This document shows positions 10,401 to 18,043 of a stretch of DNA of 64,000 nt, piece after piece. A program made the translations under genes and the position numbers. Each line of letters begins with the position of its first letter. The first letter of the stretch is position 1. The DNA lies in contig JAFIGY010000015.1 of assembly GCA_017849435.1 (NCBI GenBank), positions 1 through 64,000 of the forward strand, given 5' to 3'. The notes beneath the pieces were generated by a model that was given only the letters and a program-made list of their open reading frames with translations, was not told the origin of the DNA and searched no databases. The DNA is from Chitinophaga niabensis. GTDB lineage: Bacteria; Bacteroidota; Bacteroidia; Chitinophagales; Chitinophagaceae.

Positions 10401-10546
10401 CCCATGGCATGGGATCCGAGATACAGAAGCCCCTTGCCATTATGATCGTAGGGGGATTGATGGTGTGTATGCTGTTAAGTTTATTAGTGCTACCCCAACT
10501 GTTCTACCTGGTATATCGCAGGGCAGACAGAAGGAGGAATGGATAG
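7442..10546 (+). CDS. CzcA/CusA-family heavy-metal RND efflux pump
   Basis: A 1034-residue inner-membrane proton/metal antiporter with the full RND plan: TM1 at about residues 13-33, a large periplasmic loop, TM2-6, a second loop, then TM8-12. In TM4 the motif runs Asp396-Phe-Gly-Leu-Leu-Leu-Glu402 and ends at Glu409. Divalent-metal HME pumps usually have D-F-G-x3-D-G-x5-E, so the second acidic residue is Glu rather than Asp. This argues for a divalent cation (Zn, Co, Cd or Ni class) over Cu/Ag, but that is an inference from the motif. The start ATG overlaps the adaptor stop (ATGA), which shows tight coupling of the three pump genes. Confidence 0.93.
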   Translation: MTKFVEKIVSFALRNHIIILFFTFLLVVAGIVAIKQTLIEAYPDVTNTRARIITQWPGRSAEEIEKFVTLPIAKEMSTIPGKTDVRSISLFGLSVVTVNFEDHIQDFYAQQYASNRMRNVNLPGGAESEIEPPYGATGEIFRYVIRSKTKPIRELSALQEWVISRELLSVPGVAAVNSFGGEEKSYEIRVNPTELANYGLTALDVFQAVGKSNINVGGDVIQKGSQAYVVRGVGLLDKVSDIENILINNVKGTPVLVKNVASVIITGKPRLGKVGLNNDEDLVEGIVVMLRGENPSQVIERLCTRIDDLNNRILPKDVKIEPFLDRTALVDKTITTVTHNLLEGILLVSMVVFIFLYNWRTTVIVASVIPLAFLFALLMLRIQGLSANLISIGAVDFGLLLEGTMVIVEHVFASMDKRAREIGMPAFNVMPKDSFISEKTKTVAKSILFAQLILIVALMPIFTFQKVEGKMFSPLAFTLGYALLGSLILSLTYVPVMCKLLLNKNVVDRHSRITEFFRNGLFRMFLFASRFRKGTVIAFLVLLAVCVGAFGRLGSEFIPKLNEGAIYIRATLPNSINLEESVRLTKEMKTRLQAFDQVQFILTQTGRPNDGTDPTGFFNIEFHVQLKDAGEWKDKISKEKLLDEMEKTLNVYPGIVFGFSQPIMDNVEEYVAGVKSALVAKVYGNDLQLLEHTADSIAAVIKTVRGVEDINVFRNIGLPELRIRLSEARMARYGISMEDAQAVVEMAIGGKAASTFYEGERMFDIRIRYDEHFRKSEQEIRNILVPAAGSAKVPLSEIADIGFFTGPAFIYRQGNSRYIAVGFSVRGRDLGGTIAEAQQKVNKLVKLPESYQLEWAGEFESQQRAISRLMFIVPISLMLIAFLLYVNFNNLRDTLLSLVTVPFAFIGGFFSLWVTHTIFGISAGIGFIILFGVGTIDGIILISVMKSYWERGEALIPAIENGVKDRIRPVFMIAVMGALGLLPAAMSHGMGSEIQKPLAIMIVGGLMVCMLLSLLVLPQLFYLVYRRADRRRNG

Positions 10547-10561
10547 CAGTGTAGTTTGGGA

Positions 10562-10646
10562 GATGGGAAGCCGGTAAGCGCTAATGCGAAGGCGGTGGAT
10601 CGAATGTGATCACCAGCTGATGCCGGGCACTTACCGGCTTCCCATC
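10562..10646. repeat. 17-bp perfect inverted repeat across the convergent gene ends
   Basis: The 17 bases at 10562-10578 (GATGGGAAGCCGGTAAG) are the exact reverse complement of 10630-10646, with a 51-bp spacer. The right arm lies inside the TonB-protein gene and encodes part of DGKPVS; the left arm lies in the 34-bp gap after the pump gene. There is no T-run, so it is not a classical terminator, but RNA from either side could form the stem. Confidence 0.8.
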
Positions 10647-11357
10647 CAGTTTTGCGGGCTTCCAGCGCGGCATTTTTTGTACCACGCGGGTAGCTTCCTC
10701 TTCCAGACCGTATCCAAGGGCGCTGCCGATGGTGGATACGTTGTCGATCGCGCCATTTGCAAGAACGAGGAATTCCACCAGCACCTTGCCGCTAACGCCC
10801 GCTTTCCGGGCTTCTTCCGGGTATTTCAGGTTCTTTCTGATGAAATAGGCCAGGGCTTTGCCGCCGCCGTTGTATTGTGGCAGGTTGGAGAGTTCGGGAG
10901 TAGGTACGTCCACCGGTTTGCGCATGCTGTTGGCCAGGGCCACATTGATCGGGAGGGTAAGGGAAAGGGGCACGGCTTTGCCGTTGAGGCGACCAGGTGC
11001 CCAGCGCGGCATTCGGGAGAACAACAATATCACTTCCTTATCCAGCTGCCGGAACCCCGGGTATTTGATCCTGGGATTCGTCACATGGCCGGTGGACTCC
11101 ACGGTGAATTCCACATACACTGTCACAACGGTATCTTCCCGGAGTTCAACATAAGGAACAGTAAGATTAGTCATCAGCCATATCTTCATTTTTTCCGGTC
11201 CGCCCGGGAATTGCGGCAGTACGTCCGCCCTCATCTCGGCCAGTTCCTTTTCCAGGGCTTCCCTTTTTTCCTGTGGGGTGAGGGAGTCGGTAGCAGGAAC
11301 CTGTGCCAGCAGGGGGATGGTAAAGAGGAAAAAGAGTGCAAATGACAGGAATCGCAT
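10581..11357 (-). CDS. Secreted protein with two TonB C-terminal-like domains
   Basis: A 258-residue protein with a signal peptide (MRFLSFALFFLFTIPLLAQ) and two copies of the TonB C-terminal fold. The first is degenerate (about residues 60-140: VYVEFTVESTGHVTNPRIKYPG, MPRWAPGRLNGK). The second is better conserved (about 165-255: YPEEARKAGVSGKVLVEFLV, MPRWKPAKLDGKPV). It lacks the TM anchor and Pro-rich linker of true TonB, so it is not an energy transducer of the ExbBD type. Similar secreted energy_transducer_TonB-like proteins are common in Bacteroidota, with unknown roles. It is convergent with the pump operon and divergent from rpsJ. Confidence 0.85.
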   Translation of the reverse strand: MRFLSFALFFLFTIPLLAQVPATDSLTPQEKREALEKELAEMRADVLPQFPGGPEKMKIWLMTNLTVPYVELREDTVVTVYVEFTVESTGHVTNPRIKYPGFRQLDKEVILLFSRMPRWAPGRLNGKAVPLSLTLPINVALANSMRKPVDVPTPELSNLPQYNGGGKALAYFIRKNLKYPEEARKAGVSGKVLVEFLVLANGAIDNVSTIGSALGYGLEEEATRVVQKMPRWKPAKLDGKPVSARHQLVITFDPPPSH

Positions 11358-11515
11358 GGTGATAGCAGGTATTTTAACAGTAACGGGTGGTAATTTGCTG
11401 AAAAAGAACAGGTTAAATATTTTTCATAACTTGCGGCGGCTCACCGGAAGATGTATCAAATCTAGCGAAAGCCCGGTGGAATGTCAATATTCTCCAGAAA
11501 TATCCCCAAAAATAT

Positions 11516-11545
11516 TTGCCGTGAATAAAATAAAGTTTACCTTTG
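11516..11545 (+). promoter_or_regulatory. Promoter of the S10 operon
   Basis: TTG (11516-11518), 19-bp spacer, then TACCTTTG (11538-11545): an exact match to the Bacteroidota -33/-7 pattern. Transcription would begin near 11552, giving a leader of roughly 38 nt before rpsJ. This independent promoter fits the separation of rpsJ from fusA in this genome. Confidence 0.75.
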
Positions 11546-11589
11546 CCCTCCCAAATTGTAAGGGGTAATAAAGAAGAAGTTCATTGCAT

Positions 11590-11895
11590 ATGTCTCAGAG
11601 AATTAGAATCAAGCTGAAGTCCTACGATCACAATCTGGTAGATAAATCTGCCGAGAAGATCGTAAAAACCGTGCGTAACACGGGTGCCGTGGTAACAGGT
11701 CCCATTCCTTTACCGACAGAGAAGAAAATCTTTACGGTACTGCGTTCTCCGCACGTGAACAAGAAAGCGCGTGAGCAATTCCAGTTGTGTACGCATAAGC
11801 GTTTGCTGGACATTTACACCTCTTCTTCCAGGACCGTGGATGCGCTGAGTAAGCTCGATCTGCCGTCTGGTGTGGAAGTGGAGATTAAAGCGTAG
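11590..11895 (+). CDS. rpsJ: 30S ribosomal protein S10
   Basis: A 101-residue uS10, first gene of the S10 cluster, also known as the NusE transcription factor. It has the family signature near residues 30-55 ([20 protein letters not shown]) and ends GVEVEIKA. The ATG at 11590 is used; a TTG two codons upstream is in frame but would add only Met-His. A 226-nt structured gap separates it from rplC, much longer than the other gaps in the cluster. Confidence 0.98.
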   Translation: MSQRIRIKLKSYDHNLVDKSAEKIVKTVRNTGAVVTGPIPLPTEKKIFTVLRSPHVNKKAREQFQLCTHKRLLDIYTSSSRTVDALSKLDLPSGVEVEIKA

Positions 11896-12121
11896 GATTG
11901 GAAAAGGACCTCAGCGAGGCGGGTAAATCGACGCAGGTGATTCATCGGGATAATTAAAAGACGAATAACCTGCGGGATAAAAGGCCCGCCTGAGGTATTT
12001 TGTGACATCAGTATTTATTAGGCTACGCCTTCTGGGTAGCCGCCCAATAAACAGTATTTAAACCGCTCATCCTGAGGATAGCAGAGAGATCCCTCAGGCG
12101 CTGGGCTAAATTATATAAACA
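11896..12121 (+). promoter_or_regulatory. Structured leader RNA candidate before rplC
   Basis: Four stems can be drawn. A: 11908-11923 with 11985-11996 (12 bp, 4-nt bulge GCGA). B, inside A: 11933-11943 with 11963-11973 (10 bp, one mismatch). C: 12014-12026 with 12036-12051 (two 6-bp helices). D: 12071-12079 with 12089-12098 (9 bp, one bulge). The right arm of A contains CCTGAGG, which can instead pair with CCTCAGG of D (12092-12098), and CTGAGG of D can pair with CCTCAG of A. The two states exclude each other, as in a switch. No T-run follows, so any control would act on translation or RNA processing. Ribosomal protein L3 or L4 is a natural candidate ligand, by analogy with S10-operon autoregulation elsewhere. 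Confidence 0.5.
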
Positions 12122-12745
12122 ATGAAAGGTATTATTGGTAAAAAGATTGGTATGACCAGCATCTTCGAGGCCAATGGGAAGCAGACAGCCTGCACCATTA
12201 TCGAAGCCGGTCCCTGCGTGGTTACCCAGGTGAAATCTCAGTCATCCGACGGGTACGACGCTGTACAGGTAGCTTTTGGTGAGAAGAAAGACAAAAACGC
12301 CACCAAAGCTGAAAAAAATCACTTCGCGAAAGCACAAACCTCCCCCAAACGTTACGTAAAAGAATTCCGTAATCCGGATGCAGCAGTAGCCAAAGCGCTC
12401 GGCGAAACTATCACCTGCGAGATCTTCGCTGAAGGTGAGAAAATTGACGTTGTAGGCACCTCCAAAGGTAAAGGCTTCCAGGGTGTTGTAAAACGCCACG
12501 GGTTTAGCGGTGTGGGTGAAGCTACCCACGGTCAGCACGACCGTCAGAGAGCGCCCGGTTCTGTTGGTGGTTCTTCTTATCCTTCCCGCGTTTTCAAGGG
12601 TATGCGCATGGCAGGCCAGACCGGTAACGAGCGTGTGAAAGTGAAAGGCCTGAAGATACTGAAGGTATTCCCTGAAAAGAATTATATCCTGGTAAGTGGT
12701 TCCGTTCCCGGCCACAATGGTTCAATCGTTTTAATCCAGAAGTAA
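12122..12745 (+). CDS. rplC: 50S ribosomal protein L3
   Basis: A 207-residue uL3, an early assembly protein near the peptidyl transferase centre. It has the start [15 protein letters not shown] and the central loop with [14 protein letters not shown] and [14 protein letters not shown], which reaches into 23S rRNA. It starts immediately after the structured leader region; rplD follows after 1 nt, so L3 and L4 are probably translated together. Confidence 0.98.
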   Translation: MKGIIGKKIGMTSIFEANGKQTACTIIEAGPCVVTQVKSQSSDGYDAVQVAFGEKKDKNATKAEKNHFAKAQTSPKRYVKEFRNPDAAVAKALGETITCEIFAEGEKIDVVGTSKGKGFQGVVKRHGFSGVGEATHGQHDRQRAPGSVGGSSYPSRVFKGMRMAGQTGNERVKVKGLKILKVFPEKNYILVSGSVPGHNGSIVLIQK

Positions 12746-12746
12746 T

Positions 12747-13394
12747 ATGCAACTTGATATTTTAAATATAGAAGGTAAGAAGACCGGAAGGACTATTGAA
12801 CTTCCCGAGGAGATTTTTGGTGTTGAGCCGAACAATCATGTGATCTACCTGGCGGTAAAACAATACCTGGCCGCTCAGCGTCAGGGTACGCACAAGGTAA
12901 AGACCCGTGCCGAAGTGAAAGGTGCTTCCCGCAAACTGCACAAGCAAAAAGGTACCGGCGGTTCCCGTAAAGGTAACATCCGTAACCCGCTGTATAAAGG
13001 TGGTGGTACCGTTTTCGGTCCCAAACCGCACAGTTACGACATCAAGCTGAACCGCAAGGTGAAAGACGTGGCTAAGATCTCTGCCCTGTCTGTAAAAGCG
13101 AAGGAAAACAGCATCATCATCGTTGAAGATATCAACCTGGATGCACCTAAAACCAAGCAGTTCCAAAGCATTCTCAAGAATCTGAATATCAACGTAGCCG
13201 GCAGAAAAACCCTGGTGGTACTGCCGGAGTACAATGATAACGTATACCTGTCCCTCCGCAATATCCCGACTGTTGACAGCACGGTATTGAGCGATGTGAA
13301 CACATACGAGATCATGAACAGCAACTACCTGGTATTTACCGAAAGCGCAGCGAAGATCTTCACCGAAGAACCGGCTGACGTAGTAGAAGCTTAA
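12747..13394 (+). CDS. rplD: 50S ribosomal protein L4
   Basis: A 215-residue uL4. The internal extended loop that lines the exit tunnel is visible at about residues 45-100 (RQGTHKVKTRAEVKGASRK, GTGGSRKGNIRNP). The C-terminus is acidic (EEPADVVEA). In E. coli L4 represses its own operon; if a similar circuit exists here, the region before rplC is the obvious target. A small hairpin (GCGGC-gct-GCCGC, 13412-13424) lies in the 46-nt gap to rplW. Confidence 0.98.
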   Translation: MQLDILNIEGKKTGRTIELPEEIFGVEPNNHVIYLAVKQYLAAQRQGTHKVKTRAEVKGASRKLHKQKGTGGSRKGNIRNPLYKGGGTVFGPKPHSYDIKLNRKVKDVAKISALSVKAKENSIIIVEDINLDAPKTKQFQSILKNLNINVAGRKTLVVLPEYNDNVYLSLRNIPTVDSTVLSDVNTYEIMNSNYLVFTESAAKIFTEEPADVVEA

Positions 13395-13440
13395 TCAATT
13401 TAACAAAACATGCGGCGCTGCCGCGACAAAGTACATAAAG

Positions 13441-13740
13441 ATGAAACTGTCTGATGTTTTAATCAAACCGGTGATTTCAGAGAAGGTGAACAAAGCCACT
13501 GAAAAGTTCAACCGCTTTTACTTCATTGTTGACAAAAAAGCCAACAAACTGGAGATCAAGAAAGCTGTGGAAGATTTCTATGGCGTGACCGTTGCTGAAG
13601 TGAACACGATGGTAATGCCCGGCAAGAACAAAACCCGCTTCACCAAAGCCGGTTTTATTTCCGGTCGCAAGCCTTCTTACAAGAAAGCGGTGATCACCCT
13701 GGCGAAAGGAGAAACGATCGATCTGTATGCTAACATATAA
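13441..13740 (+). CDS. rplW: 50S ribosomal protein L23
   Basis: A 99-residue uL23, part of the rim of the exit tunnel where trigger factor and SRP dock. It starts MKLSDVLIKPVISEK, with the family segment YFIVDKKANKLEIKKAVEDFYGVTV and a basic loop GKNKTRFTKAGF. In the 94-nt gap to rplB a hairpin pairs TTAATGGC (13753-13760) with GCCGTTAA (13765-13772), one G-U pair. Confidence 0.97.
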   Translation: MKLSDVLIKPVISEKVNKATEKFNRFYFIVDKKANKLEIKKAVEDFYGVTVAEVNTMVMPGKNKTRFTKAGFISGRKPSYKKAVITLAKGETIDLYANI

Positions 13741-13834
13741 TAACAAGTGCCGTTAATGGCGTAAGCCGTTAACCTGGATGTATATACAGATCAACTTATA
13801 ATAATCTATTGAATCATTTTGAATTAAGTAGAAA

Positions 13835-14668
13835 ATGGCACTGAAAAAGTACAAACCTATTACAGCCGGTACCCGTTGGAAGATCGGTAATGCGTATGCA
13901 GAGCTGACCACGGATACTCCTGAAAAGAGCCTGCTGGCTCCGGCAAAGAAGACCGGTGGTAGAAACGTGCAAGGTAGAAGGTCCATGCGCTATATCGGCG
14001 GCGGACACAAGAAACAATACCGTATCGTGGATTTCAAGCGCGATAAGGTAAACATCCCCGCTACTGTGAAAACGATCGAATACGATCCGAACCGTAGCGC
14101 GTTCATCGCATTGCTGAACTATGCGGATGGTGAAAAACGTTACATCATTGCTCCCCAGGGCCTGCAGGTTGGCGCAACTGTGATCAGCGGCGCTGAAGTG
14201 GCTCCTGAGCTGGGTAATGCGTTACCGTTGAAGAACATGCCTTTGGGTACAGTTGTACACAACATCGAGCTGCAGCCTGGTAAAGGCGGTGCTATCGCAC
14301 GCAGCGCCGGTGCTTATGCCCAGCTGAGCAACAAGGAAGAAAAATACGCTGTGTTGAAAATGCCTTCCGGCGAACTGCGCAAGGTGCTGAACGCCTGCAT
14401 GGCAACCGTAGGTACCGTTTCCAACTCCGATCACGCGCTGCAATCCATCGGTAAGGCTGGTGCCAACCGCTGGAGGGGTATCCGCCCCCGCAACCGTGGT
14501 GTAGCCATGAACCCTGTGGATCACCCGATGGGTGGTGGTGAAGGCCGCGCTTCCGGTGGTCACCCGAGGTCAAGGACTGGCAAATATGCGAAAGGCCTGA
14601 AAACAAGGAAACCGCATAAGAGCTCAGATAAACTGATCATCACGCGTAAAAACGGTAAGAAATTATAA
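13835..14668 (+). CDS. rplB: 50S ribosomal protein L2
   Basis: A 277-residue uL2, needed for subunit joining and peptidyl transfer. Its start is [16 protein letters not shown]. The family C-terminal signature is present ([18 protein letters not shown]), including the conserved His of the DHP motif. Length and motifs are normal. Followed by a 61-nt gap with a strong hairpin before rpsS. Confidence 0.98.
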   Translation: MALKKYKPITAGTRWKIGNAYAELTTDTPEKSLLAPAKKTGGRNVQGRRSMRYIGGGHKKQYRIVDFKRDKVNIPATVKTIEYDPNRSAFIALLNYADGEKRYIIAPQGLQVGATVISGAEVAPELGNALPLKNMPLGTVVHNIELQPGKGGAIARSAGAYAQLSNKEEKYAVLKMPSGELRKVLNACMATVGTVSNSDHALQSIGKAGANRWRGIRPRNRGVAMNPVDHPMGGGEGRASGGHPRSRTGKYAKGLKTRKPHKSSDKLIITRKNGKKL

Positions 14669-14682
14669 TAACGCTTAACAAG

Positions 14683-14711
14683 TTTCAATCCCGGTAACCC
14701 CGGGGTTGAAA
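14683..14711 (+). promoter_or_regulatory. 12-bp intergenic hairpin, rplB-rpsS
   Basis: TTTCAATCCCGG (14683-14694) pairs with CCGGGGTTGAAA (14700-14711) through all 12 positions with one G-U pair and a 5-nt loop. No T-run follows, so it is unlikely to end transcription. It may set RNA processing, stability or translation of rpsS, whose ATG is 18 nt downstream. Confidence 0.6.
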
Positions 14712-14729
14712 TCTTAAATAAACAAGAAC

Positions 14730-14996
14730 ATGGGTCGTTCCATTAAAAAAGGTCCTTACGTAGACCACAAATTAGAGAAGAAGGTAGAAAAAATGAACGA
14801 TGGCACCAAGCGTACGGTTATCAAAACCTGGAGCCGCCGCTCTACTATCACTCCCGATTTCGTGGGCCATACTTTTGCCGTGCACAATGGCAACAAGTTC
14901 ATCCCGGTTTACGTAACCGAGTTCATGGTGGGTCACAAGCTGGGAGAGTTTGCGCCTACCCGCAACTTCAAAGGACACGCCAACAAGAAAATGTAG
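14730..14996 (+). CDS. rpsS: 30S ribosomal protein S19
   Basis: An 88-residue uS19 of the 30S head. It has the usual start [19 protein letters not shown] and the signature segment [22 protein letters not shown]. Ends GHANKKM. The gap to rplV (113 nt) can fold into a nested stem: TTTCAG/CTGAAA outside, CGGT/ACCG, then TCCGG/CCGGA inside. Confidence 0.98.
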   Translation: MGRSIKKGPYVDHKLEKKVEKMNDGTKRTVIKTWSRRSTITPDFVGHTFAVHNGNKFIPVYVTEFMVGHKLGEFAPTRNFKGHANKKM

Positions 14997-15109
14997 TAGT
15001 CCGTTTCAGGTTTTCGGTTCCGGTATAAAGAGAATATAGGAAGGAAGCCGGAAACAGCAGACCGGAAGCTGAAATACAAGAAACTTATATAACACAGAAA
15101 CAAATAACA

Positions 15110-15469
15110 ATGGAAGCAGTAGCTAAGCTGAACAATAATCCTACATCTACCCGCAAAATGCGTTTGCTCGCAGACCTGATCCGCGGCCTGGATGTAGAGA
15201 AAGCTTTGAATATTTTGAAATTCCATCCCAAGCACCCCAGCACACCGCTGGAGAAGCTGTTGCTGTCTGCAGTAGCCAACTGGAAAGTGAAGAACGAAGG
15301 CAGCAGGGTAGAAGATGCTAACCTGTTCGTTAAAACCGTTTTTGTGGACGGTGGCCGCGTGCTGAAAAGAATGCGTCCGGCTCCGCAGGGAAGGGGTTAC
15401 CGTATCCGGAAGAGAAGTAATCACGTAACAATTGTTGTTGACAGCCGTACCGCTGCCGCACAGCAATAA
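15110..15469 (+). CDS. rplV: 50S ribosomal protein L22
   Basis: A 119-residue uL22. The N-terminal alpha/beta core and the tunnel-lining beta-hairpin ([25 protein letters not shown]) are both visible. Ends with a short Ala/Gln tail (TAAAQQ). Normal size for the family. The next gene, rpsC, starts 45 nt later with no hairpin in the gap. Confidence 0.98.
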   Translation: MEAVAKLNNNPTSTRKMRLLADLIRGLDVEKALNILKFHPKHPSTPLEKLLLSAVANWKVKNEGSRVEDANLFVKTVFVDGGRVLKRMRPAPQGRGYRIRKRSNHVTIVVDSRTAAAQQ

Positions 15470-15514
15470 GCAGGTAAAAATATATTTAAACTCATAGACA
15501 AATAAAACCAGAAC

Positions 15515-16324
15515 ATGGGTCAGAAAACAAATCCTATTGGTAACAGGTTAGGTATCATCAGAGGATGGGACTCTAATTGGTATGGCAGCAAAAAAGATTA
15601 TGCGGCCAAGCTGATCGAAGATAACAAGATCAGGACTTACCTGAATGCCCGTATCAACAAAGGCGGCATTTCACGTGTAGTGATCGAAAGAACACTCGGT
15701 AAGCTCATCATTACCATTCATACCTCCAAACCTGGTATCATCATAGGTAAAGGCGGCAACGAAGTGGATCGCATCAAGGAAGAACTGAAGAAGCTGACCG
15801 GTAAGGAGGATGTACAGATCAATATCCTGGAGATCCGCCGCCCGGAAGTGGATGCTACCATCGTTGCTGAAACGATTGCTAAACAGATCGAAAGCCGCAT
15901 CAACTACAAACGCGCTATCAAAATGGCGATCGCCACTGCGCTGCGTATGGGTGCGGAAGGTATCAAGGTAAAGATCGGCGGCCGCCTCGGTGGTGCTGAG
16001 ATTGCCCGTTCCGAAGAAATGAAACAAGGCCGTGTGCCCCTGCATACTTACCGTATGGACATCGACTACGCATCTTTGTTCGCACTGACCGTTTACGGTA
16101 AGATTGGTATCAAAGTATGGATCTGTAAAGGTGAAGTACTGGGCAAACGTGATCTGAACCCGAACGCTATCTCCGGTAAGGAAGGCGAAGGTCGCAGCGG
16201 TGGCGCACATCATGGTCATGGCGGAGGCCGTGGCGGCGAGCGTGGAGATCGTGGCGGTGACAGAAGGGATAACCGTGGCGGTGGCGACAGAAGAGGTGGT
16301 GGAGATCGTGGTCCGCGTAAATAA
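15515..16324 (+). CDS. rpsC: 30S ribosomal protein S3 with long Gly/Arg/Asp-rich tail
   Basis: A 269-residue uS3, part of the mRNA entry channel. The KH domain has the [14 protein letters not shown] signature near residues 75-90, and the C-terminal domain ([24 protein letters not shown]) is normal to about residue 220. After that come about 48 extra residues with HHGHGGG and repeated RGG/RGD/GGD units, ending GPRK. Such RGG-like tails are typical of flexible RNA-binding regions. The extension is in frame and has normal codon use, so it looks genuine. Confidence 0.98.
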   Translation: MGQKTNPIGNRLGIIRGWDSNWYGSKKDYAAKLIEDNKIRTYLNARINKGGISRVVIERTLGKLIITIHTSKPGIIIGKGGNEVDRIKEELKKLTGKEDVQINILEIRRPEVDATIVAETIAKQIESRINYKRAIKMAIATALRMGAEGIKVKIGGRLGGAEIARSEEMKQGRVPLHTYRMDIDYASLFALTVYGKIGIKVWICKGEVLGKRDLNPNAISGKEGEGRSGGAHHGHGGGRGGERGDRGGDRRDNRGGGDRRGGGDRGPRK

Positions 16325-16376
16325 TCACACAGCCTGTAAAAATATCATTTAAACAAACTTTTTAATAACATAAACG

Positions 16377-16796
16377 ATGTTACAGCCCAAGAGAACGAAA
16401 CACAGGAAGATGCACAAAGGCCGCATCAAAGGTAACGCAAAGAGAGGCGCCGCCCTGTCTTTTGGTACGTTCGGCCTCAAGGCATTGGAACCTAAGTGGA
16501 TCACTGACCGCCAGATTGAAGCTGCGCGTGTCGCTCTGACCAGGCATATGAAGCGTGAAGGTAACGTGTGGATCCGCATTTTCCCCGATAAGCCGATCAC
16601 TGCTAAGCCGCTGGAAGTGAGGATGGGTAAAGGTAAAGGTGCTCCTGACCATTGGGCAGCCGTTGTGAAGCCCGGTCGCATCCTGTTTGAAGCAGATGGC
16701 GTACCCCTGCAAGTAGCAAAAGAAGCTATGGAGCTGGCGGCACAGAAACTGCCGATCAAGGTGAAATTCGTTGTGCGCCGCGACTATGTTGCGTAA
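16377..16796 (+). CDS. rplP: 50S ribosomal protein L16
   Basis: A 139-residue uL16 at the A/P-site of the large subunit. It has [19 protein letters not shown] at the start and the family segments [24 protein letters not shown]. The conserved Arg of the MGKGKG-x-DHW region, a hydroxylation target in E. coli (Arg81), is not clearly placed by eye. Normal length. Confidence 0.98.
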   Translation: MLQPKRTKHRKMHKGRIKGNAKRGAALSFGTFGLKALEPKWITDRQIEAARVALTRHMKREGNVWIRIFPDKPITAKPLEVRMGKGKGAPDHWAAVVKPGRILFEADGVPLQVAKEAMELAAQKLPIKVKFVVRRDYVA

Positions 16797-16848
16797 GCAC
16801 ACCCGGATCATGAAACAAACCTGATAACCAGAACAAAACTTAAATACA

Positions 16849-17049
16849 ATGCCTAAAGCAAAACTGGACCTTAAGAGCCTGACTGACCAAGACCTGAAGG
16901 ACAAACTGTCTGAAGAGTCTCTGCGTTTGAAAAAGGTGTCCTTCAGTCACGCTGTTACGCCGATCGAGAATCCGATGAGCATTCGCTTTATGCGGAGGGA
17001 GATTGCCCGTATCCAGACGGAACTGCGCAGAAGAGCGCTGGGATTCTAA
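16849..17049 (+). CDS. rpmC: 50S ribosomal protein L29
   Basis: A 66-residue uL29 at the exit-tunnel rim. It has the two-helix pattern with the family motif (IRFMRREIARIQTELRRR) near the C-terminus. The gap to rpsQ (98 nt) has a small hairpin (AGCCGT/ACGGTT) and a GGAGGT sequence 15 nt from the next start, which is too far for a normal Shine-Dalgarno site. Confidence 0.95.
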   Translation: MPKAKLDLKSLTDQDLKDKLSEESLRLKKVSFSHAVTPIENPMSIRFMRREIARIQTELRRRALGF

Positions 17050-17147
17050 TCCTGGCAGTGGCTTGAATAGTGATAGCTATTAACGAGCAAAACAATAAAC
17101 AATTTAAAGCCGTGTAAAAACGGTTTGGAGGTAAAATAACTTTCAAG

Positions 17148-17405
17148 ATGACCGAAAGAAAATTAAGAAAAACCAGGATCGGAGTAGTATCCAGCAACAA
17201 AATGGATAAGACTGTAACCGTGAGTGTAGAGCGTAAGGTGAAACACCCGATCTATGGTAAGTTCGTAAAGAAAACCACCAAGTTTATGGCGCACGATGAA
17301 AAGAACGAGTGCAGCATTGGTGATACCGTACGGATCATGGAAACCCGTCCGCTGAGCAAGAACAAATGCTGGCGCATGGTGGAAGTGATCGAAAAAGTAA
17401 AATAA
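17148..17405 (+). CDS. rpsQ: 30S ribosomal protein S17
   Basis: An 85-residue uS17 with the OB fold. Visible signatures are [21 protein letters not shown] at the start and [19 protein letters not shown] toward the end. Normal length and start context. Confidence 0.98.
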   Translation: MTERKLRKTRIGVVSSNKMDKTVTVSVERKVKHPIYGKFVKKTTKFMAHDEKNECSIGDTVRIMETRPLSKNKCWRMVEVIEKVK

Positions 17406-17479
17406 TTTATTCATTTGTTTCAAGCTGCCGGTCAGCACAGACTTGCAGCCGCTGCTAAACAATTAACAAACGTATTACA

Positions 17480-17848
17480 ATGATACAACAAGAATCAAGG
17501 CTGAACGTAGCTGATAACAGTGGTGCCAAAGAAGTGCTTTGCATCCGCGTACTTGGCAACTCCGGTCAGGACTATGCAGGTGTGGGTGACAAGATCGTGG
17601 TAACGGTGAAAGACGCTATTCCCGGTGGTGGTATGAAGAAAGGTACCGTAACAAAAGCTGTTATCGTAAGAACCAAAAAGAAACTCCGTCGCCGTGACGG
17701 TTCTTATATCCGCTTCGATGATAATGCCGTTGTATTGCTGAACAACTCCGACGAGCCCCGCGGTACCCGTATTTTCGGTCCGGTTGCCCGTGAGCTTCGC
17801 GATAAAGGATATATGAAGATCATCTCCCTGGCGCCTGAGGTGCTTTAA
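17480..17848 (+). CDS. rplN: 50S ribosomal protein L14
   Basis: A 122-residue uL14 at the subunit interface. It starts [18 protein letters not shown] and contains the family segment [14 protein letters not shown] and [15 protein letters not shown]. Exact family length. A long inverted repeat and a promoter occupy the 195-nt gap to rplX. Confidence 0.98.
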   Translation: MIQQESRLNVADNSGAKEVLCIRVLGNSGQDYAGVGDKIVVTVKDAIPGGGMKKGTVTKAVIVRTKKKLRRRDGSYIRFDDNAVVLLNNSDEPRGTRIFGPVARELRDKGYMKIISLAPEVL

Positions 17849-17860
17849 TAGTGGAGAAAG

Positions 17861-17953
17861 AGATTTCGGATTGAGATTCAATTAGCTGGGGATAAAGATA
17901 ATATGTATACAAATTACCTTTATCTGAAAGCCTGAATTCACTATCCGAAATCT
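17861..17953. repeat. Nested inverted repeat, rplN-rplX gap
   Basis: Outer arms AGATTTCGGAT (17861-17871) and ATCCGAAATCT (17943-17953) are a perfect 11-bp inverted repeat. Inside, GATAAAG (17891-17897) pairs with CTTTATC (17918-17924), extended by TAAT/ATTA after one mismatch. The whole element is 93 bp and lies directly before the -7 box at 17959. It could be a leader/insulator structure or a small MITE-like repeat; no target duplication is evident. Confidence 0.6.
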
Positions 17954-17966
17954 TTGTGTATCTTTG
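17937..17966 (+). promoter_or_regulatory. Internal promoter before rplX
   Basis: TATCTTTG (17959-17966) matches the -7 consensus exactly. A TTC (one mismatch to TTG) sits 19 bp upstream. Expected start near 17973, giving about 70 nt of leader. It would allow the rplX-to-secY part to be transcribed separately. Confidence 0.55.
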
Positions 17967-18043
17967 CAGCCCGTTTCAAAAACGACTAAACATATTAATC
18001 AAGCGGAACAAGGGTTTCGCTTGGCGTTTAAATAAACAAACAG

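Noticed and set aside
17127-17132. GGAGGT as a Shine-Dalgarno site for rpsQ
   Set aside because: It is 15 nt from the ATG, too far for normal use, and other genes here lack such sites.
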